A DNA stretch of 64,000 nucleotides from Brevundimonas alba. GTDB lineage: Bacteria; Pseudomonadota; Alphaproteobacteria; Caulobacterales; Caulobacteraceae. The DNA is taken from NCBI RefSeq assembly GCF_011927945.1, contig NZ_JAATJM010000001.1, positions 815,501 through 879,500 on the forward strand, in the 5' to 3' direction. Made by a program: the position numbers and the translations under genes. Under the pieces are notes generated by a model. It searched no databases. It saw nothing but the letters and a program-made list of their open reading frames with translations, and was not told the DNA's origin. This document shows, one piece after another, positions 35,553 through 45,322 of the stretch (the first letter of the stretch is position 1; every line of letters begins with the position of its first letter).

Positions 35553-36582
35553 GCCTCTGATCGTCGGAACGCTGTCTCTCCAACAGAGCGGGCCGCATAC
35601 CTCCATAGATCTCTGCCGCGCTTACGATCTCGTCCTGTCAGCCCTGAGTTGGGAGCGCCGGGCGACCTCGGCCGTTTCTGCGATCAAAGAACTGAAAAGC
35701 CCACTCACTCTGCTCAAATTCGCCTCCTCGTCGGAGGAAATGGAAGCCGCAAAGGCGGAGAGTTTGAAGACCTTTCAAACTTTGACGGGCGAGATATCCA
35801 TCGTTGAGCTGCAGGGTTCTACCCAGTTCCAGAAGAACGCGGACAGATTAGTCGATCTCATAACAGAGCGTGTGACAGTTGTTGGTCGACCTATCAAGAT
35901 TCTTGTCGACATCACCTGCATGCCGAAAGCATACTCTCTATTCCTTATGGGGATGGGCTTTGCTAACGGCTACATTTCCCGTATCGACTGCATATATGCG
36001 GAGGGAGCATACTCGTTAGCAGATCCCAATACGGATCAATCACCAAATCCAGACCCGAGAAGCATCATTTCAGATGGTGAATGGGCCTCGCTGCAGGTGC
36101 CCTATTTCAGCGCGGATGTCGCGATCCCTAACAGCCGAGATATAATCGTAGCTATGGGAGGAGAGATCGGCCTTTCTCTACCATTCATAGAGAAATATGA
36201 GCCGGTAATGCTAAGTCTGGCGCTGATCACAGAGAGCATCGTTCAGCAACCAGAACTCCTTCTGCCAGGCGAACGAGCAGCTTTGGACGATTTGCTTTCA
36301 GAGCCCAACGCCGTCCGCATCAACGTCCCTCTGTGCGATGTATCTGCCTTGGCCGATCATGCAGTGACGTTCGCCCGCAGTTCCGGTTCTGAAGTCGTCA
36401 GCGCAATCGCTCTGGGCTCGAAGCCACACGCTTTGGCCCTCGGTTTGGCTGCGTTGAGCGAGCCGAACTTGGAGATAATCTGCCGTGTTCCGAAGCGGTA
36501 CAAGCCCTTGGACGTAGCACCCCTTGGTCCAATCTGGCTCTACGAGATCGAGGACCGTTTTGAGCCGAGCGCCTACTTCTGA
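35545..36582 (+). CDS. Unrecognised protein with CARF-like Rossmann motif, third gene of cassette
   Basis: A 345-residue protein; I recognise no family. It starts at the ATG at 35545, which overlaps the ATPase stop by eight bases. Residues 27-39 (YDLVLSALSWERR) look like a first beta strand and a conserved S-W-E-R-R turn. Residues 119-130 (ILVDITCMPKAY) resemble the strand and DxTxxxK-type loop of CARF/SAVED Rossmann sensors. That is followed by CIYAEGAYS (149-157). The C-terminal half is helical (LALITESIVQQPELLLPGERAAL). A sensor of a cyclic nucleotide or other small ligand is conceivable but unproven. There is no predicted catalytic motif. Confidence 0.75.
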   Translation: MHKPLIVGTLSLQQSGPHTSIDLCRAYDLVLSALSWERRATSAVSAIKELKSPLTLLKFASSSEEMEAAKAESLKTFQTLTGEISIVELQGSTQFQKNADRLVDLITERVTVVGRPIKILVDITCMPKAYSLFLMGMGFANGYISRIDCIYAEGAYSLADPNTDQSPNPDPRSIISDGEWASLQVPYFSADVAIPNSRDIIVAMGGEIGLSLPFIEKYEPVMLSLALITESIVQQPELLLPGERAALDDLLSEPNAVRINVPLCDVSALADHAVTFARSSGSEVVSAIALGSKPHALALGLAALSEPNLEIICRVPKRYKPLDVAPLGPIWLYEIEDRFEPSAYF

Positions 36583-36627
36583 GGCAGCTGAGCTGTTCGG
36601 CGCTCGTTGGTGCCAGCGGCAGCCGCC

Positions 36628-36658
36628 AAAAAAAGGCGCCCCCGTCGCCGGGAGCGCC
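36628..36658 (-). terminator. Rho-independent terminator after groEL
   Basis: On the minus strand GGCGCTCCCGG-CGA-CGGGGGCGCC forms a stem with one G-U pair, followed by seven T (complement of 36628-36634). It lies 38 bases downstream of the groEL stop. It is oriented for groEL and lies at the right edge of the AT-richer cassette. The cassette's last gene ends at 36582, and no separate plus-strand terminator is seen. Confidence 0.85.
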
Positions 36659-36696
36659 CTTCCTGTCTCAGCCTGTAGCGACCGAGCGACGCGGAC

Positions 36697-38361
<1,665 letters not shown>

Positions 38362-38402
38362 CTAAATCGGTGTTGTCAGGGAAGAAGGGTCGACGCAGCG
38401 GC

Positions 38403-38687
38403 TCAGAGCACGCCCAGAACGTCGGATTCCTTCATGATGATCAGGTCCTCGCCTTCCAGCTTGACCTCGGTGCCCGACCATTTGCCGAACAGGATCCGGT
38501 CGCCGGCCTTCAGCTCGAGAGCGTTGACCTTGCCGGATTCGTCACGGGCGCCCGGGCCGACAGCGACGACTTCGCCTTCCTGCGGTTTTTCCTTGGCGGT
38601 GTCGGGGATGATGATCCCGCCCTTGGTCTTGGATTCCTCTTCCACGCGCTTCACGAGCACGCGGTCGCCGAGCGGACGAAACGCCAT
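38403..38687 (-). CDS. groES: Co-chaperonin GroES (10 kDa)
   Basis: GroES caps the GroEL ring as a heptamer. The 94-residue protein begins [18 protein letters not shown], has the mobile-loop region [17 protein letters not shown], and ends with [10 protein letters not shown]. The ATG at 38687 sits at the family-typical position; a longer frame upstream reads the CIRCE region and is discarded. It is transcribed with groEL. Confidence 0.98.
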   Translation of the reverse strand: MAFRPLGDRVLVKRVEEESKTKGGIIIPDTAKEKPQEGEVVAVGPGARDESGKVNALELKAGDRILFGKWSGTEVKLEGEDLIIMKESDVLGVL

Positions 38688-38734
38688 CTGTAGTATCTCC
38701 CAATCAGTTTCGATTTGAGCGCCCGGTCGCGGCT

Positions 38735-38761
38735 TTGGCAGCCGCAACCCCCGAGTGCTAA
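38735..38761 (-). promoter_or_regulatory. CIRCE element upstream of groES
   Basis: On the minus strand the half-site TTAGCACTC (complement of 38753-38761) matches CIRCE exactly. It is followed after nine bases by GGCTGCCAA (complement of 38735-38743), which matches GAGTGCTAA at six of nine positions. CIRCE binds HrcA, which represses groESL under non-stress conditions. The element lies 48 bases upstream of the groES start. Confidence 0.88.
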
Positions 38762-38770
38762 CGCGAGCGG

Positions 38771-38799
38771 CAGGTAGGACCCGGCTCCGGCGCCGTCAA
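38771..38799 (-). promoter_or_regulatory. Candidate groESL promoter
   Basis: On the minus strand TTGACG (complement of 38794-38799) and TACCTG (complement of 38771-38776) are separated by 17 bases and lie immediately upstream of CIRCE. The -35 overlaps CCTTGAC, which could also serve a heat-shock sigma factor. CIRCE lies just downstream of the -10, the usual repression geometry. Confidence 0.6.
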
Positions 38800-38940
38800 G
38801 GACTCCGTGGCCGAAAATTGGCCGCGGCGGTTCCGGCGATGAACGCCGGATGAACCCTCTTACCCCCGGCTGTTCAGGCGGACAGGCGCATACAGGAGCC
38901 TCATCGGCGCACATCGCGCGAAACCGGGAAAGGACCGACC

Positions 38941-39369
38941 ATGAAGACGTTTTCGAAGATCGCCGTCGCCGCCCCCGCCATGGTCGGCGCCATGGCTCTC
39001 ACCGTGTTCGCCGCTACCCCGGCCGACGCCCAGAGCCGCTACCGCGACCGTGACCGCGACAATGACCGCACGGGCGACGTTCTGCTCGGCGCCGCCGTCG
39101 GCGCGCTCGCCGGCGCCCTGATCGGCAATGGCGACGGAACCTATATCGCGGGCGGCGCCCTTGCCGGCGCGGCGGTCAGCGCCGGCTCTAGCAATGGCGA
39201 CGACTGCGGATACTACCGCGGCGGCCGCTGCTACCGGAACCAGGGCCACTGGGAACGCGAGCACGGCATCGACAGCCGCGACTACAACTCCAGCTACCGC
39301 TACGAGCGCGACTATCGCAGCGACCGCCGCGATGAACGCCGCGACTACCGCTACGACCGTCGCTGGTAG
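38941..39369 (+). CDS. Exported glycine-zipper protein with Arg/Tyr-rich tail
   Basis: The 142-residue protein has a signal peptide (residues 1-31, ending FAATPADAQ). A glycine-zipper pair follows (LLGAAVGALAGALIG and AGGALAGAAVSAG, residues 47-85). Then comes a Cys-containing stretch and a tail dominated by Arg/Asp/Tyr (DYRSDRRDERRDYRYDRRW). Such proteins are envelope-associated in Caulobacterales. Its function is unknown. It diverges from groES, so the 250-base intergenic region holds both promoters. A terminator follows at 39421. Confidence 0.75.
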   Translation: MKTFSKIAVAAPAMVGAMALTVFAATPADAQSRYRDRDRDNDRTGDVLLGAAVGALAGALIGNGDGTYIAGGALAGAAVSAGSSNGDDCGYYRGGRCYRNQGHWEREHGIDSRDYNSSYRYERDYRSDRRDERRDYRYDRRW

Positions 39370-39420
39370 CAGGTCTCCATTCGTCCGGCCGCGTGAGTAT
39401 TGGCCGGGCGTGGGCGAGGA

Positions 39421-39455
39421 AGGCGGGCGCTGGAAACAGCGTCCGCCTTTTTCTT
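39421..39455 (+). terminator. Rho-independent terminator after the glycine-zipper gene
   Basis: AGGCGGGCGCTG-GAAA-CAGCGTCCGCCT pairs over eleven positions with one mismatch and is followed by TTTTC. It ends immediately before the pgi stop region at 39458, so it terminates the plus-strand gene ending at 39369 and could also stop pgi transcripts only poorly. Confidence 0.85.
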
Positions 39456-39457
39456 GA

Positions 39458-41083
39458 TCACACCATCAACCGCTTCATCAGCTCGGCCGTCGAGGGATCC
39501 AGCCCGGCCGACGGCTCGCCCGCCTGAACGTCCTTCAGTATGGCCTTGGCGAGCACCTTGCCCAGCTCGACGCCCCACTGGTCGAAGCTGTTGATGTCCC
39601 AGATCACGCCCTCGACGAAGGTCTTGTGCTCATACAGGGCGATCAGCGCCCCCACCGCCTCCGGCGACAGGGCGTCCATCAGGATGGTCGTCGAGGGCCG
39701 GTCGCCGGGGAAGGTCTTGTGCGGCGCCAGCCGGTCGGCCTCGGCCGCATCAGCGCCCGCCGCCAGCAGCTCGGCCCGCGCGTCCTTCTCCGTCTTGCCG
39801 ACCATCAGCGCCTGCGCCTGCGCCAGGGCGTTCGACCACAGCGGCGCGTCCCCTTCGCGCGCGTCCAGCGCGGCGTCAGAGGTATGGCCGACCACGACGA
39901 ACTCCGCCGGAACCACCGTCGGGCCCTGATGGATTTGCTGGAAGAAGGCATGCTGGCCGTTGGTGCCCGGCTCTCCGAACACAATCGGGCCCGTAGCGGT
40001 GTCGACCGGGGTTCCGTCCCGCTTCACCCGCTTGCCGTTCGATTCCATCTCCAGCTGCTGAAGGAAGGCGGGCAGCCGCCGCAGACCATGCGCGTACGGA
40101 GCGACCGTCCGGGCGCCTCGCCCCAGACCCTCGACATTGAAGACCTGCGCCAGCGCCATCAGCACCGGGGCGTTCTTCTCCAGATCGGCGGTGGTGAAAT
40201 GCTCGTCCATGGCGCGGGCGCCGGCCAGCACCCGTTCGAACACGTCCCAACCCAGCGCCACCGCGACGGAGAGACTCACTGACGACCACAGGGAATAGCG
40301 ACCGCCGACCCAGTCCCGGAAACCGGAGGTCCGCCCGCAGCCCCATGCTTCCGCTTTCTCCGGTGCTGCGGTCACTCCGACGAGATGCCGGACCATGCGG
40401 CGCGGCGACAGGCTCTCGGCCAGCCAGGCCTTGGCGAGGTCCGCGTTGGCCAGCGTCTCCTGGGTGGTGAAGGTCTTGGACACGACCACAACCAGCGTGG
40501 TCTCGGGGTCCAGCCCCGCCAGCGCCTCGCCCATGTCGCGCGGATCGATATTGGCGACGAAGCGCAGGTCGATCGTCGGCTCCAGCGGCTTCAGCGCATC
40601 CCACAGCAGGCGCGGCCCCAGATCCGAGCCGCCGATGCCGATGTGGACGATGGCTGTGAACGGCTGTTTGGTCCCGCCCGTCTCGGCGCCCGAGCCGACG
40701 TCGGTCGCGAAGGCCGCCATTGCCCGGCGCGTCTCCGCAACCTCCTTCGACACGGGTTCGCCCAAGGCTCGGAACTCCGCGTCCTCTGCGGCCCGCAGCG
40801 CCGGGTGCAGGACGGCGCGCCCTTCGGTGTTGTTGACCGCCTCGCCGCCGAACAGGGCGTCCCGCCGCCCCTCGACGTCGCAGCTGCGCGCCAGATCGAT
40901 GGCGGCCTCGAACCCTTCGGCGCTCCACGACTGTTTCGACAGGTCCACATACAGACCCGCGGCCTCGACCCCCATGCGCTCGACGCGGCGGCGGTCGGTG
41001 GCGAAATGGTGGACGATGCGGGTCCCCTCGTCCTTCCGCGCCACGGCGCGAAGCATGTCGAAAGCCTGGGAGCGAGCGGTCAT
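39458..41083 (-). CDS. pgi: Glucose-6-phosphate isomerase
   Basis: Pgi interconverts glucose-6-phosphate and fructose-6-phosphate. The 541-residue protein has the PROSITE-type DWVGGRYSLWSSVSLSVAVALG. It also has GIGGSDLGPRLLWDAL and ESNGKRVKRDGTPV, and a C-terminal lysine in KTFVEGVIWDINSFDQWGVELGK. Length and motifs are ordinary for the bacterial enzyme. Its promoter region shares a small palindrome (41104-41117) with the divergent gene at 41196. Confidence 0.97.
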   Translation of the reverse strand: MTARSQAFDMLRAVARKDEGTRIVHHFATDRRRVERMGVEAAGLYVDLSKQSWSAEGFEAAIDLARSCDVEGRRDALFGGEAVNNTEGRAVLHPALRAAEDAEFRALGEPVSKEVAETRRAMAAFATDVGSGAETGGTKQPFTAIVHIGIGGSDLGPRLLWDALKPLEPTIDLRFVANIDPRDMGEALAGLDPETTLVVVVSKTFTTQETLANADLAKAWLAESLSPRRMVRHLVGVTAAPEKAEAWGCGRTSGFRDWVGGRYSLWSSVSLSVAVALGWDVFERVLAGARAMDEHFTTADLEKNAPVLMALAQVFNVEGLGRGARTVAPYAHGLRRLPAFLQQLEMESNGKRVKRDGTPVDTATGPIVFGEPGTNGQHAFFQQIHQGPTVVPAEFVVVGHTSDAALDAREGDAPLWSNALAQAQALMVGKTEKDARAELLAAGADAAEADRLAPHKTFPGDRPSTTILMDALSPEAVGALIALYEHKTFVEGVIWDINSFDQWGVELGKVLAKAILKDVQAGEPSAGLDPSTAELMKRLMV

Positions 41084-41103
41084 TCGGCGAACTCGATGCG
41101 GAG

Positions 41104-41117
41104 GAGGGTAAACCCTC
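41104..41117. promoter_or_regulatory. Palindrome between pgi and the 41196 gene
   Basis: GAGGGT-AA-ACCCTC is a perfect 14-base inverted repeat in the shared 112-base divergent region. It lies 21 bases upstream of the pgi start. It could be an operator; no regulator gene is near enough to assign. Confidence 0.3.
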
Positions 41118-41195
41118 GTTTACGGGTGGGGCGTAAGCCGGTTCAACGCCGAATCGTGATTCGGCTCACAAATGAGTCCGCCCAAGAGGTTCCCC

Positions 41196-41690
41196 ATGTC
41201 CTGCGGCGTCGCCCTCGCTGTCTCCCTGCTGCTCTCCGATCCGAACGTGGCCATCGCCGCGGCCCAGCCGCCCGCCGCCGTCGACGCGCCGGTCTCAGTC
41301 GCCGCAGAGCCCCTGTTCGCCGACATCGTGTTCCGCTCGGGCGCGCTCAAGGGCGTCGTCGACCAGTGGCGGGCGAACCTGGCCTCCACGCCGGGCTGGT
41401 CTCTGACGCCCGATGTCTTCGGCCGTTTCAAGACCGAGGCCGAAGGTCTCGCCGCCATGGACATGCAGGGTCATCTGGTGCTCAAGCAACGTGGCACGGA
41501 CGGCGACCTGAAATGCATCCTGCGGGGCATTTCGGAAGACATTCCGGTCAAGGTCGCCGCCGTCGAGGCCGCCGCCACCCCGGCCGCACGAAGCGTCGCC
41601 CTCGATGAGCTGGCCTACCTGCTCAACGACAACGTCGAGGTCATCACCTCGCCGCCGCAGCCCGACGCCCAGTCGGGCGTGCCGACCTAG
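41196..41690 (+). CDS. Exported protein of unknown function
   Basis: A 164-residue protein from the ATG at 41196, which has AAGAGG six bases upstream. An in-frame ATG at 41172 adds eight residues and has no such site. The N-terminus (MSCGVALAVSLLLSDPNVAIAAAQ) is a signal peptide. The rest, about 130 residues of mixed strands and helices (FADIVFRSGALKGVVDQWRAN), shows no known motif. It overlaps the stop of the convergent DsbD gene by four bases. It may be periplasmic. I cannot suggest a role from the sequence. Confidence 0.65.
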   Translation: MSCGVALAVSLLLSDPNVAIAAAQPPAAVDAPVSVAAEPLFADIVFRSGALKGVVDQWRANLASTPGWSLTPDVFGRFKTEAEGLAAMDMQGHLVLKQRGTDGDLKCILRGISEDIPVKVAAVEAAATPAARSVALDELAYLLNDNVEVITSPPQPDAQSGVPT

Positions 41691-43834
41691 TTGCCCGCGC
41701 TCGCCAGCGCCTCCACCACCACGCCTTCGGTCAGCAGCTGCGGCAGGATGCGCGGCTCCGTCTTGCCGGGCGTGTAGAGCAGATAGAGCGGCACGCCTGA
41801 ACGGCCGTGCCGTTGCAGCTCCGCGGTGATCGCGTCGTCGCGGCGCGTCCAGTCGGCCACCAGATAGACGGCGTTCGCCGCCCTCAACGCCTCGCGGGTC
41901 CGCGCGGACGTCAGGGCCCCGCCCTCGTTGATCTTGCAGGTCACGCACCAGTCGGCGGTGAAATTGACCAGCACAGGCCTACCCTCGGCGAGGGCCGCGT
42001 CCACCGCCCCGGTCGACCAGGGCGCGCTGGCCAGTCCCGCGGCGGAGTCCGGCGTCGGAGCGGGCTCGGCCGGCAGACGCACAGCCATGGCCGCCGACGC
42101 CAGCGACAGGACGAGCGCCACAACTCCGGACAACCCCAGCAGGACGCCCCGGCGCCCGACAGCCCGCTCCGCCTGCGCGAGACCGAGCAGCCAAACCGCC
42201 AAGGCCAGCAGCAAACCGCCCGCGAACAGCAGACCCAGCGCGTCGCCGCCGGTCTGCCGGCCGAACACCCAGGCCAGCCAGAGCGCAGCGCCGTACATCG
42301 GGAAGGCCAGCAGGCCCTTCAGCCGCTCCATCCACGGCCCCGGCCGCGGCAGGCGCGACAGCAGGCCGGGTGTCAGGCTGACCAGCACATAGGGCAGGGC
42401 CAGACCCAGCCCGAGCATCAGGAACACCATCAGCGCCATCGGCCACGGCATCAGCAGGGCCGACCCCAGCGCGACGGCCATGAACGGGGCGGTGCAGGGC
42501 GCGGCCACCACCACCGCCAGCACGCCGGTCAGGAAGGCGGCCGCCGTCCCGCCCAGCCTCGCCAGAGGGCCGGACCCGACACCCTGAAGTCCCGCGCCGA
42601 CATGGAAGACGCCCGACAGGTTCAGCCCGACCGCCAGCATCAGCAGCGCCAGCCCGGCGATCACCGCCGGGGACTGCAGCTGGAAGCCCCAGCCCGCCGC
42701 CTGCCCCGCAGCCCTGAGCGCCAGCAGCACTCCGGCGAGCAGCAGGAAGGCTCCCAGAACGCCGGCAAGGAAGGCCAGCCCGTCCCGGCGGGCGCGCGGC
42801 GCATCATGGGCGGACCCGGCCAGCGCCGCCGCCTTCATGGCGAGGATCGGGAAGACGCACGGCATCAGATTTAGGATCAGGCCGCCCAGCAGCGCGAACA
42901 GGGCGGCCTGCACGAAGCCCGCCGTGGAAGGCGCCTCGTTGCCAGACGGCCGCCCTTCGGCCGCGGGCGCGAGGTCGCCCGAGCCGCTGGTCCCGGGCAG
43001 GGGCGGACCGACCTCCGCCGAGATCTCGAAATTTCCCACCGCGGTCGACAGCACGCCGCGCACAGGCCCCGGCGTCCGCGCCAGCCCGCTATCCGGCGTC
43101 AGGGCGAGGGTCAGCCCCTGTGGCCCGTAGCCGCCCGACTGCGTCGCCGCGTGGGTGATCACGCCCGCCTCGAACGGGAAGAAATAGCTCGGTCCGGGAT
43201 CGCGCCCGGCCAGCGCCCCACCAGTCGCCGTCAGGGTGGCGGAGCCCTCGCCCAGGGTGATCCGGGCGGTCAGGCCCGCGGGCCGGGGCGCGGTCTGGAC
43301 GATACGCTGGATGGCCGCGCCGTGCCGACGGTCCAGCGGCGCCGCGCCGTCGCGGATCGGCAGGTCGAGCGACAGGGTCAGTTCGTCGGGCACGCACATG
43401 TCGGCGCTGCACACGAAGAACAGCGCCTTGACCGTCAGGGGCAGGGTCGTCCCCGCTCGCGCGTCGGCGGGGATCGTCACCGGCACCGGTAGATAGACCT
43501 CGCCCGTATAGCCGAAATTCATCAGCGTCTTCAGACGCTGACGCTCCGGCATCGGCCAGACGATGTCTCCGGCCGTCGCTTCCGCCGGCAGCGTCCACGT
43601 CAGGGTGGTCGGGCCACCGGAATCGCCCGGATTGCGCCAATAGGTGTGCCAGCCCGGCTCGATCGCCTGCCGCACGGCCACGATGGCGGTGGAGCCCGGC
43701 GCCGCCCATTGCGACATGGGCACGAGCTCGGCGGCGATGCGCTCGGTGCGCTGCACGCTCCCGTCCTGCGCCGCTGCGAGCGACGGAACGAGCATGAGCC
43801 CGATCAGGACGAGGAATTTCAGGAGACGGATCAC
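41687..43834 (-). CDS. DsbD/ScsB-type thiol:disulfide interchange protein
   Basis: The 715-residue protein carries electrons from cytoplasmic thioredoxin across the inner membrane to periplasmic thiols. After the signal peptide (VLIGLMLVPSLAAAQD) it has a periplasmic N-terminal domain of about 270 residues with conserved cysteines in FVCSADMCVPDEL. Eight membrane helices follow, with Cys in LNLMPCVFPILA and VVAAPCTAPFMA, then a C-terminal thioredoxin domain with WCVTCK. Its neighbours, an OmpA-type lipoprotein and envelope genes, fit a periplasmic redox role. Length is larger than E. coli DsbD (about 565), closer to ScsB. Confidence 0.9.
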   Translation of the reverse strand: MIRLLKFLVLIGLMLVPSLAAAQDGSVQRTERIAAELVPMSQWAAPGSTAIVAVRQAIEPGWHTYWRNPGDSGGPTTLTWTLPAEATAGDIVWPMPERQRLKTLMNFGYTGEVYLPVPVTIPADARAGTTLPLTVKALFFVCSADMCVPDELTLSLDLPIRDGAAPLDRRHGAAIQRIVQTAPRPAGLTARITLGEGSATLTATGGALAGRDPGPSYFFPFEAGVITHAATQSGGYGPQGLTLALTPDSGLARTPGPVRGVLSTAVGNFEISAEVGPPLPGTSGSGDLAPAAEGRPSGNEAPSTAGFVQAALFALLGGLILNLMPCVFPILAMKAAALAGSAHDAPRARRDGLAFLAGVLGAFLLLAGVLLALRAAGQAAGWGFQLQSPAVIAGLALLMLAVGLNLSGVFHVGAGLQGVGSGPLARLGGTAAAFLTGVLAVVVAAPCTAPFMAVALGSALLMPWPMALMVFLMLGLGLALPYVLVSLTPGLLSRLPRPGPWMERLKGLLAFPMYGAALWLAWVFGRQTGGDALGLLFAGGLLLALAVWLLGLAQAERAVGRRGVLLGLSGVVALVLSLASAAMAVRLPAEPAPTPDSAAGLASAPWSTGAVDAALAEGRPVLVNFTADWCVTCKINEGGALTSARTREALRAANAVYLVADWTRRDDAITAELQRHGRSGVPLYLLYTPGKTEPRILPQLLTEGVVVEALASAGN

Positions 43835-43900
43835 GGCGGCGACCTTAGCCGCGCCGACCCGCCCGCGTCACGCGTCGTGCTGTCTCAGATCAGCCCGGGA

Positions 43901-44347
43901 TCAGCGCGGTGCGGCGTCCACCACCACTTCGGTCCGGCGCCGCATCGGCTCGCTGGCGCCCTCGGCGGTCACCGACCCCGACTCGCCCGCCACGACCACA
44001 TTGAACACGGGCGAGGGCCAGCCCGCCGCCATCAGCGCATCCGCCACCGCCAGCGCCCGCCGCTCCGACAGGTCCAGATTGGCCGTGGGACCGCCCCGCG
44101 CGTCGGCCAGGCCGATGACCTGCACCGCGCGAATGTTGCAGCCCTGCAGCTGCGTCGCCGTCAGTCCGATGGCCTGCCGCGCCGCCTCCGTAAGCCCCGC
44201 CTCGCTGTCGCGGAAATAGACCTCGAACCGCTTCGGCGTGCACACCTCGGGCTCGGTCACCAGCTCGCTGCGGTCCCGCATGCCCGGTATCGTCGAACAC
44301 CCGGCGACCAGCACCCCGGCGCCCAGCAAAATCCACAGCCCCTTCAT
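43901..44347 (-). CDS. OmpA-family lipoprotein
   Basis: The 148-residue protein has a lipoprotein signal (LLGAGVLVAGCSTI, lipidated Cys near residue 16). The OmpA C-terminal peptidoglycan-binding domain follows: EVYFRDSEAGLTEAARQAIG, then VQVIGLADARGG and LSERRALAVADALMAAG. The GLADARGG stretch replaces the usual GHTDxxG, so peptidoglycan contact may differ. Upstream it is separated from the glycine-zipper gene by a hairpin terminator at 44368-44396. Confidence 0.85.
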   Translation of the reverse strand: MKGLWILLGAGVLVAGCSTIPGMRDRSELVTEPEVCTPKRFEVYFRDSEAGLTEAARQAIGLTATQLQGCNIRAVQVIGLADARGGPTANLDLSERRALAVADALMAAGWPSPVFNVVVAGESGSVTAEGASEPMRRRTEVVVDAAPR

Positions 44348-44367
44348 CCCGCCCTCCTGTCGTAGAA

Positions 44368-44396
44368 AGGGCGGTTCGCCGATGACGAACCGCCCT
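44368..44396 (-). terminator. Hairpin terminator between two envelope genes
   Basis: On the minus strand AGGGCGGTTCG-TCATCGG-CGAACCGCCCT is a perfect 11-bp stem with a 7-base loop, followed by TTC. It is 27 bases downstream of the glycine-zipper gene stop and upstream of the OmpA gene start. Confidence 0.8.
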
Positions 44397-44422
44397 GATC
44401 ACTTACGGAAAACCACCCGCGC

Positions 44423-44764
44423 CTAGTAGCGGCGCTGGCCATTTTCCCAATAGCACTCGGACTGACGGCCGTCGTAGCAATAGTAGTACCGGCCTTGGCT
44501 GTCGCGGTAGCGCTGCTGGTTGTTACGGTCCTGCTGCGAGCCGCGGATCGCGCCGGCGGCGCCGCCCACGACCGCACCGATGGCCGCGCCGGTTCCGGCA
44601 TTGCCGTCGCCGACGTTGTTGCCGATGATGGCGCCGGCGACAGCGCCGATGCCGGCGCCGATGGCGCCCTGACGGACCGTCTCATTGGTGCCGCCGTATC
44701 CGTCGCTCGCGCAAGCCGAAGCCAGCAGACCGGCGCCAGCGATCGCGATGATTGCCTTTTTCAT
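44423..44764 (-). CDS. Glycine-zipper lipoprotein
   Basis: The 113-residue protein from the ATG at 44764 (a longer frame is discarded) has a lipoprotein signal ending GLLASACAS. Two glycine-zipper helices follow (GAIGAGIGAVAGAIIG and GAAIGAVVGGAAGAIRG, about residues 34-80). The tail is rich in Gln/Arg/Tyr with two Cys (YYYCYDGRQSECYW), possibly a disulfide. Such outer-membrane zipper lipoproteins occur in stress and envelope responses; the function is unknown here. It resembles the gene at 38941. Confidence 0.8.
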   Translation of the reverse strand: MKKAIIAIAGAGLLASACASDGYGGTNETVRQGAIGAGIGAVAGAIIGNNVGDGNAGTGAAIGAVVGGAAGAIRGSQQDRNNQQRYRDSQGRYYYCYDGRQSECYWENGQRRY

Positions 44765-44925
44765 GGGTGTATCCTTCATCCCTCGGGTTCGCCCCACGGG
44801 TGATAATGCTGGATAAGCGTGACGGTTCCCCCGCTATGCTGTCGGTTAAGCCTGTATTAGGCTTTACGGTATGCCGCACGGAGGGTGCGGATGGCCCCGA
44901 AAGGGGTTTGAGACGGGGGTTTCGT

Positions 44926-45267
44926 ATGCGTTTTTCCGAACCGGTCCGCATGGCGGATGACGGCGATCACAGTCCCGTGTGGGCGCGCAGCAAGCGCCGG
45001 CGCGGCAATCCTTTCATCAGCCTGATAGTCACCCTGCTGGCCATCTTCGGCGTTCTGACGGCTGTTCTCGGCATCAAGGAGAAATCCTTGGCCGAAGGCG
45101 GGGCCATGATGGACGGCTGGATCGCCAAGGCCGTGTCGACGGTCAAGGGCGAGGCGCCCAGGGTCGCAGATCAGGCTGGCGACGCCGCCGGCGCGGCTGC
45201 GGTCAAGGCCGGTGACGCCGCCCAGGCCGGCGCGGCCGCGGCTTCGAACGAGCTGAAGAAACAATAG
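44926..45267 (+). CDS. Small single-pass membrane protein with Ala-rich tail
   Basis: The 113-residue protein from the ATG at 44926 starts MRFSEPVRMADDGDHSP, then has a basic stretch (RSKRRRGNP) and one membrane helix (FISLIVTLLAIFGVLTAVLG, about residues 30-50). The remainder is Ala-rich (DQAGDAAGAAAVKAGDAAQ) and probably helical or disordered. The basic residues before the helix suggest an N-in topology. A longer frame from 44752 overlaps the divergent lipoprotein gene and is not used. A 13-bp hairpin follows at 45280-45312. Function unknown. Confidence 0.65.
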   Translation: MRFSEPVRMADDGDHSPVWARSKRRRGNPFISLIVTLLAIFGVLTAVLGIKEKSLAEGGAMMDGWIAKAVSTVKGEAPRVADQAGDAAGAAAVKAGDAAQAGAAAASNELKKQ

Positions 45268-45279
45268 TCACGCTTCGGC

Positions 45280-45312
45280 CGTCCCGCCCGGAACATCGCT
45301 CCGGGCGGGACG
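45280..45312 (+). terminator. 13-bp hairpin before the lipid-kinase gene
   Basis: CGTCCCGCCCGGA-ACATCGC-TCCGGGCGGGACG is a perfect 13-bp stem with a 7-base loop, 12 bases downstream of the 45267 stop and 10 bases before the next ATG. It lacks a run of T, so it may attenuate rather than terminate. Confidence 0.6.
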
Positions 45313-45322
45313 TTCGGGCCGG

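Noticed and set aside
29385..36582. Terminase genes and the three-gene cassette as one prophage
   Set aside because: No other phage genes are present, composition differs sharply between the two parts, and they are on opposite strands.
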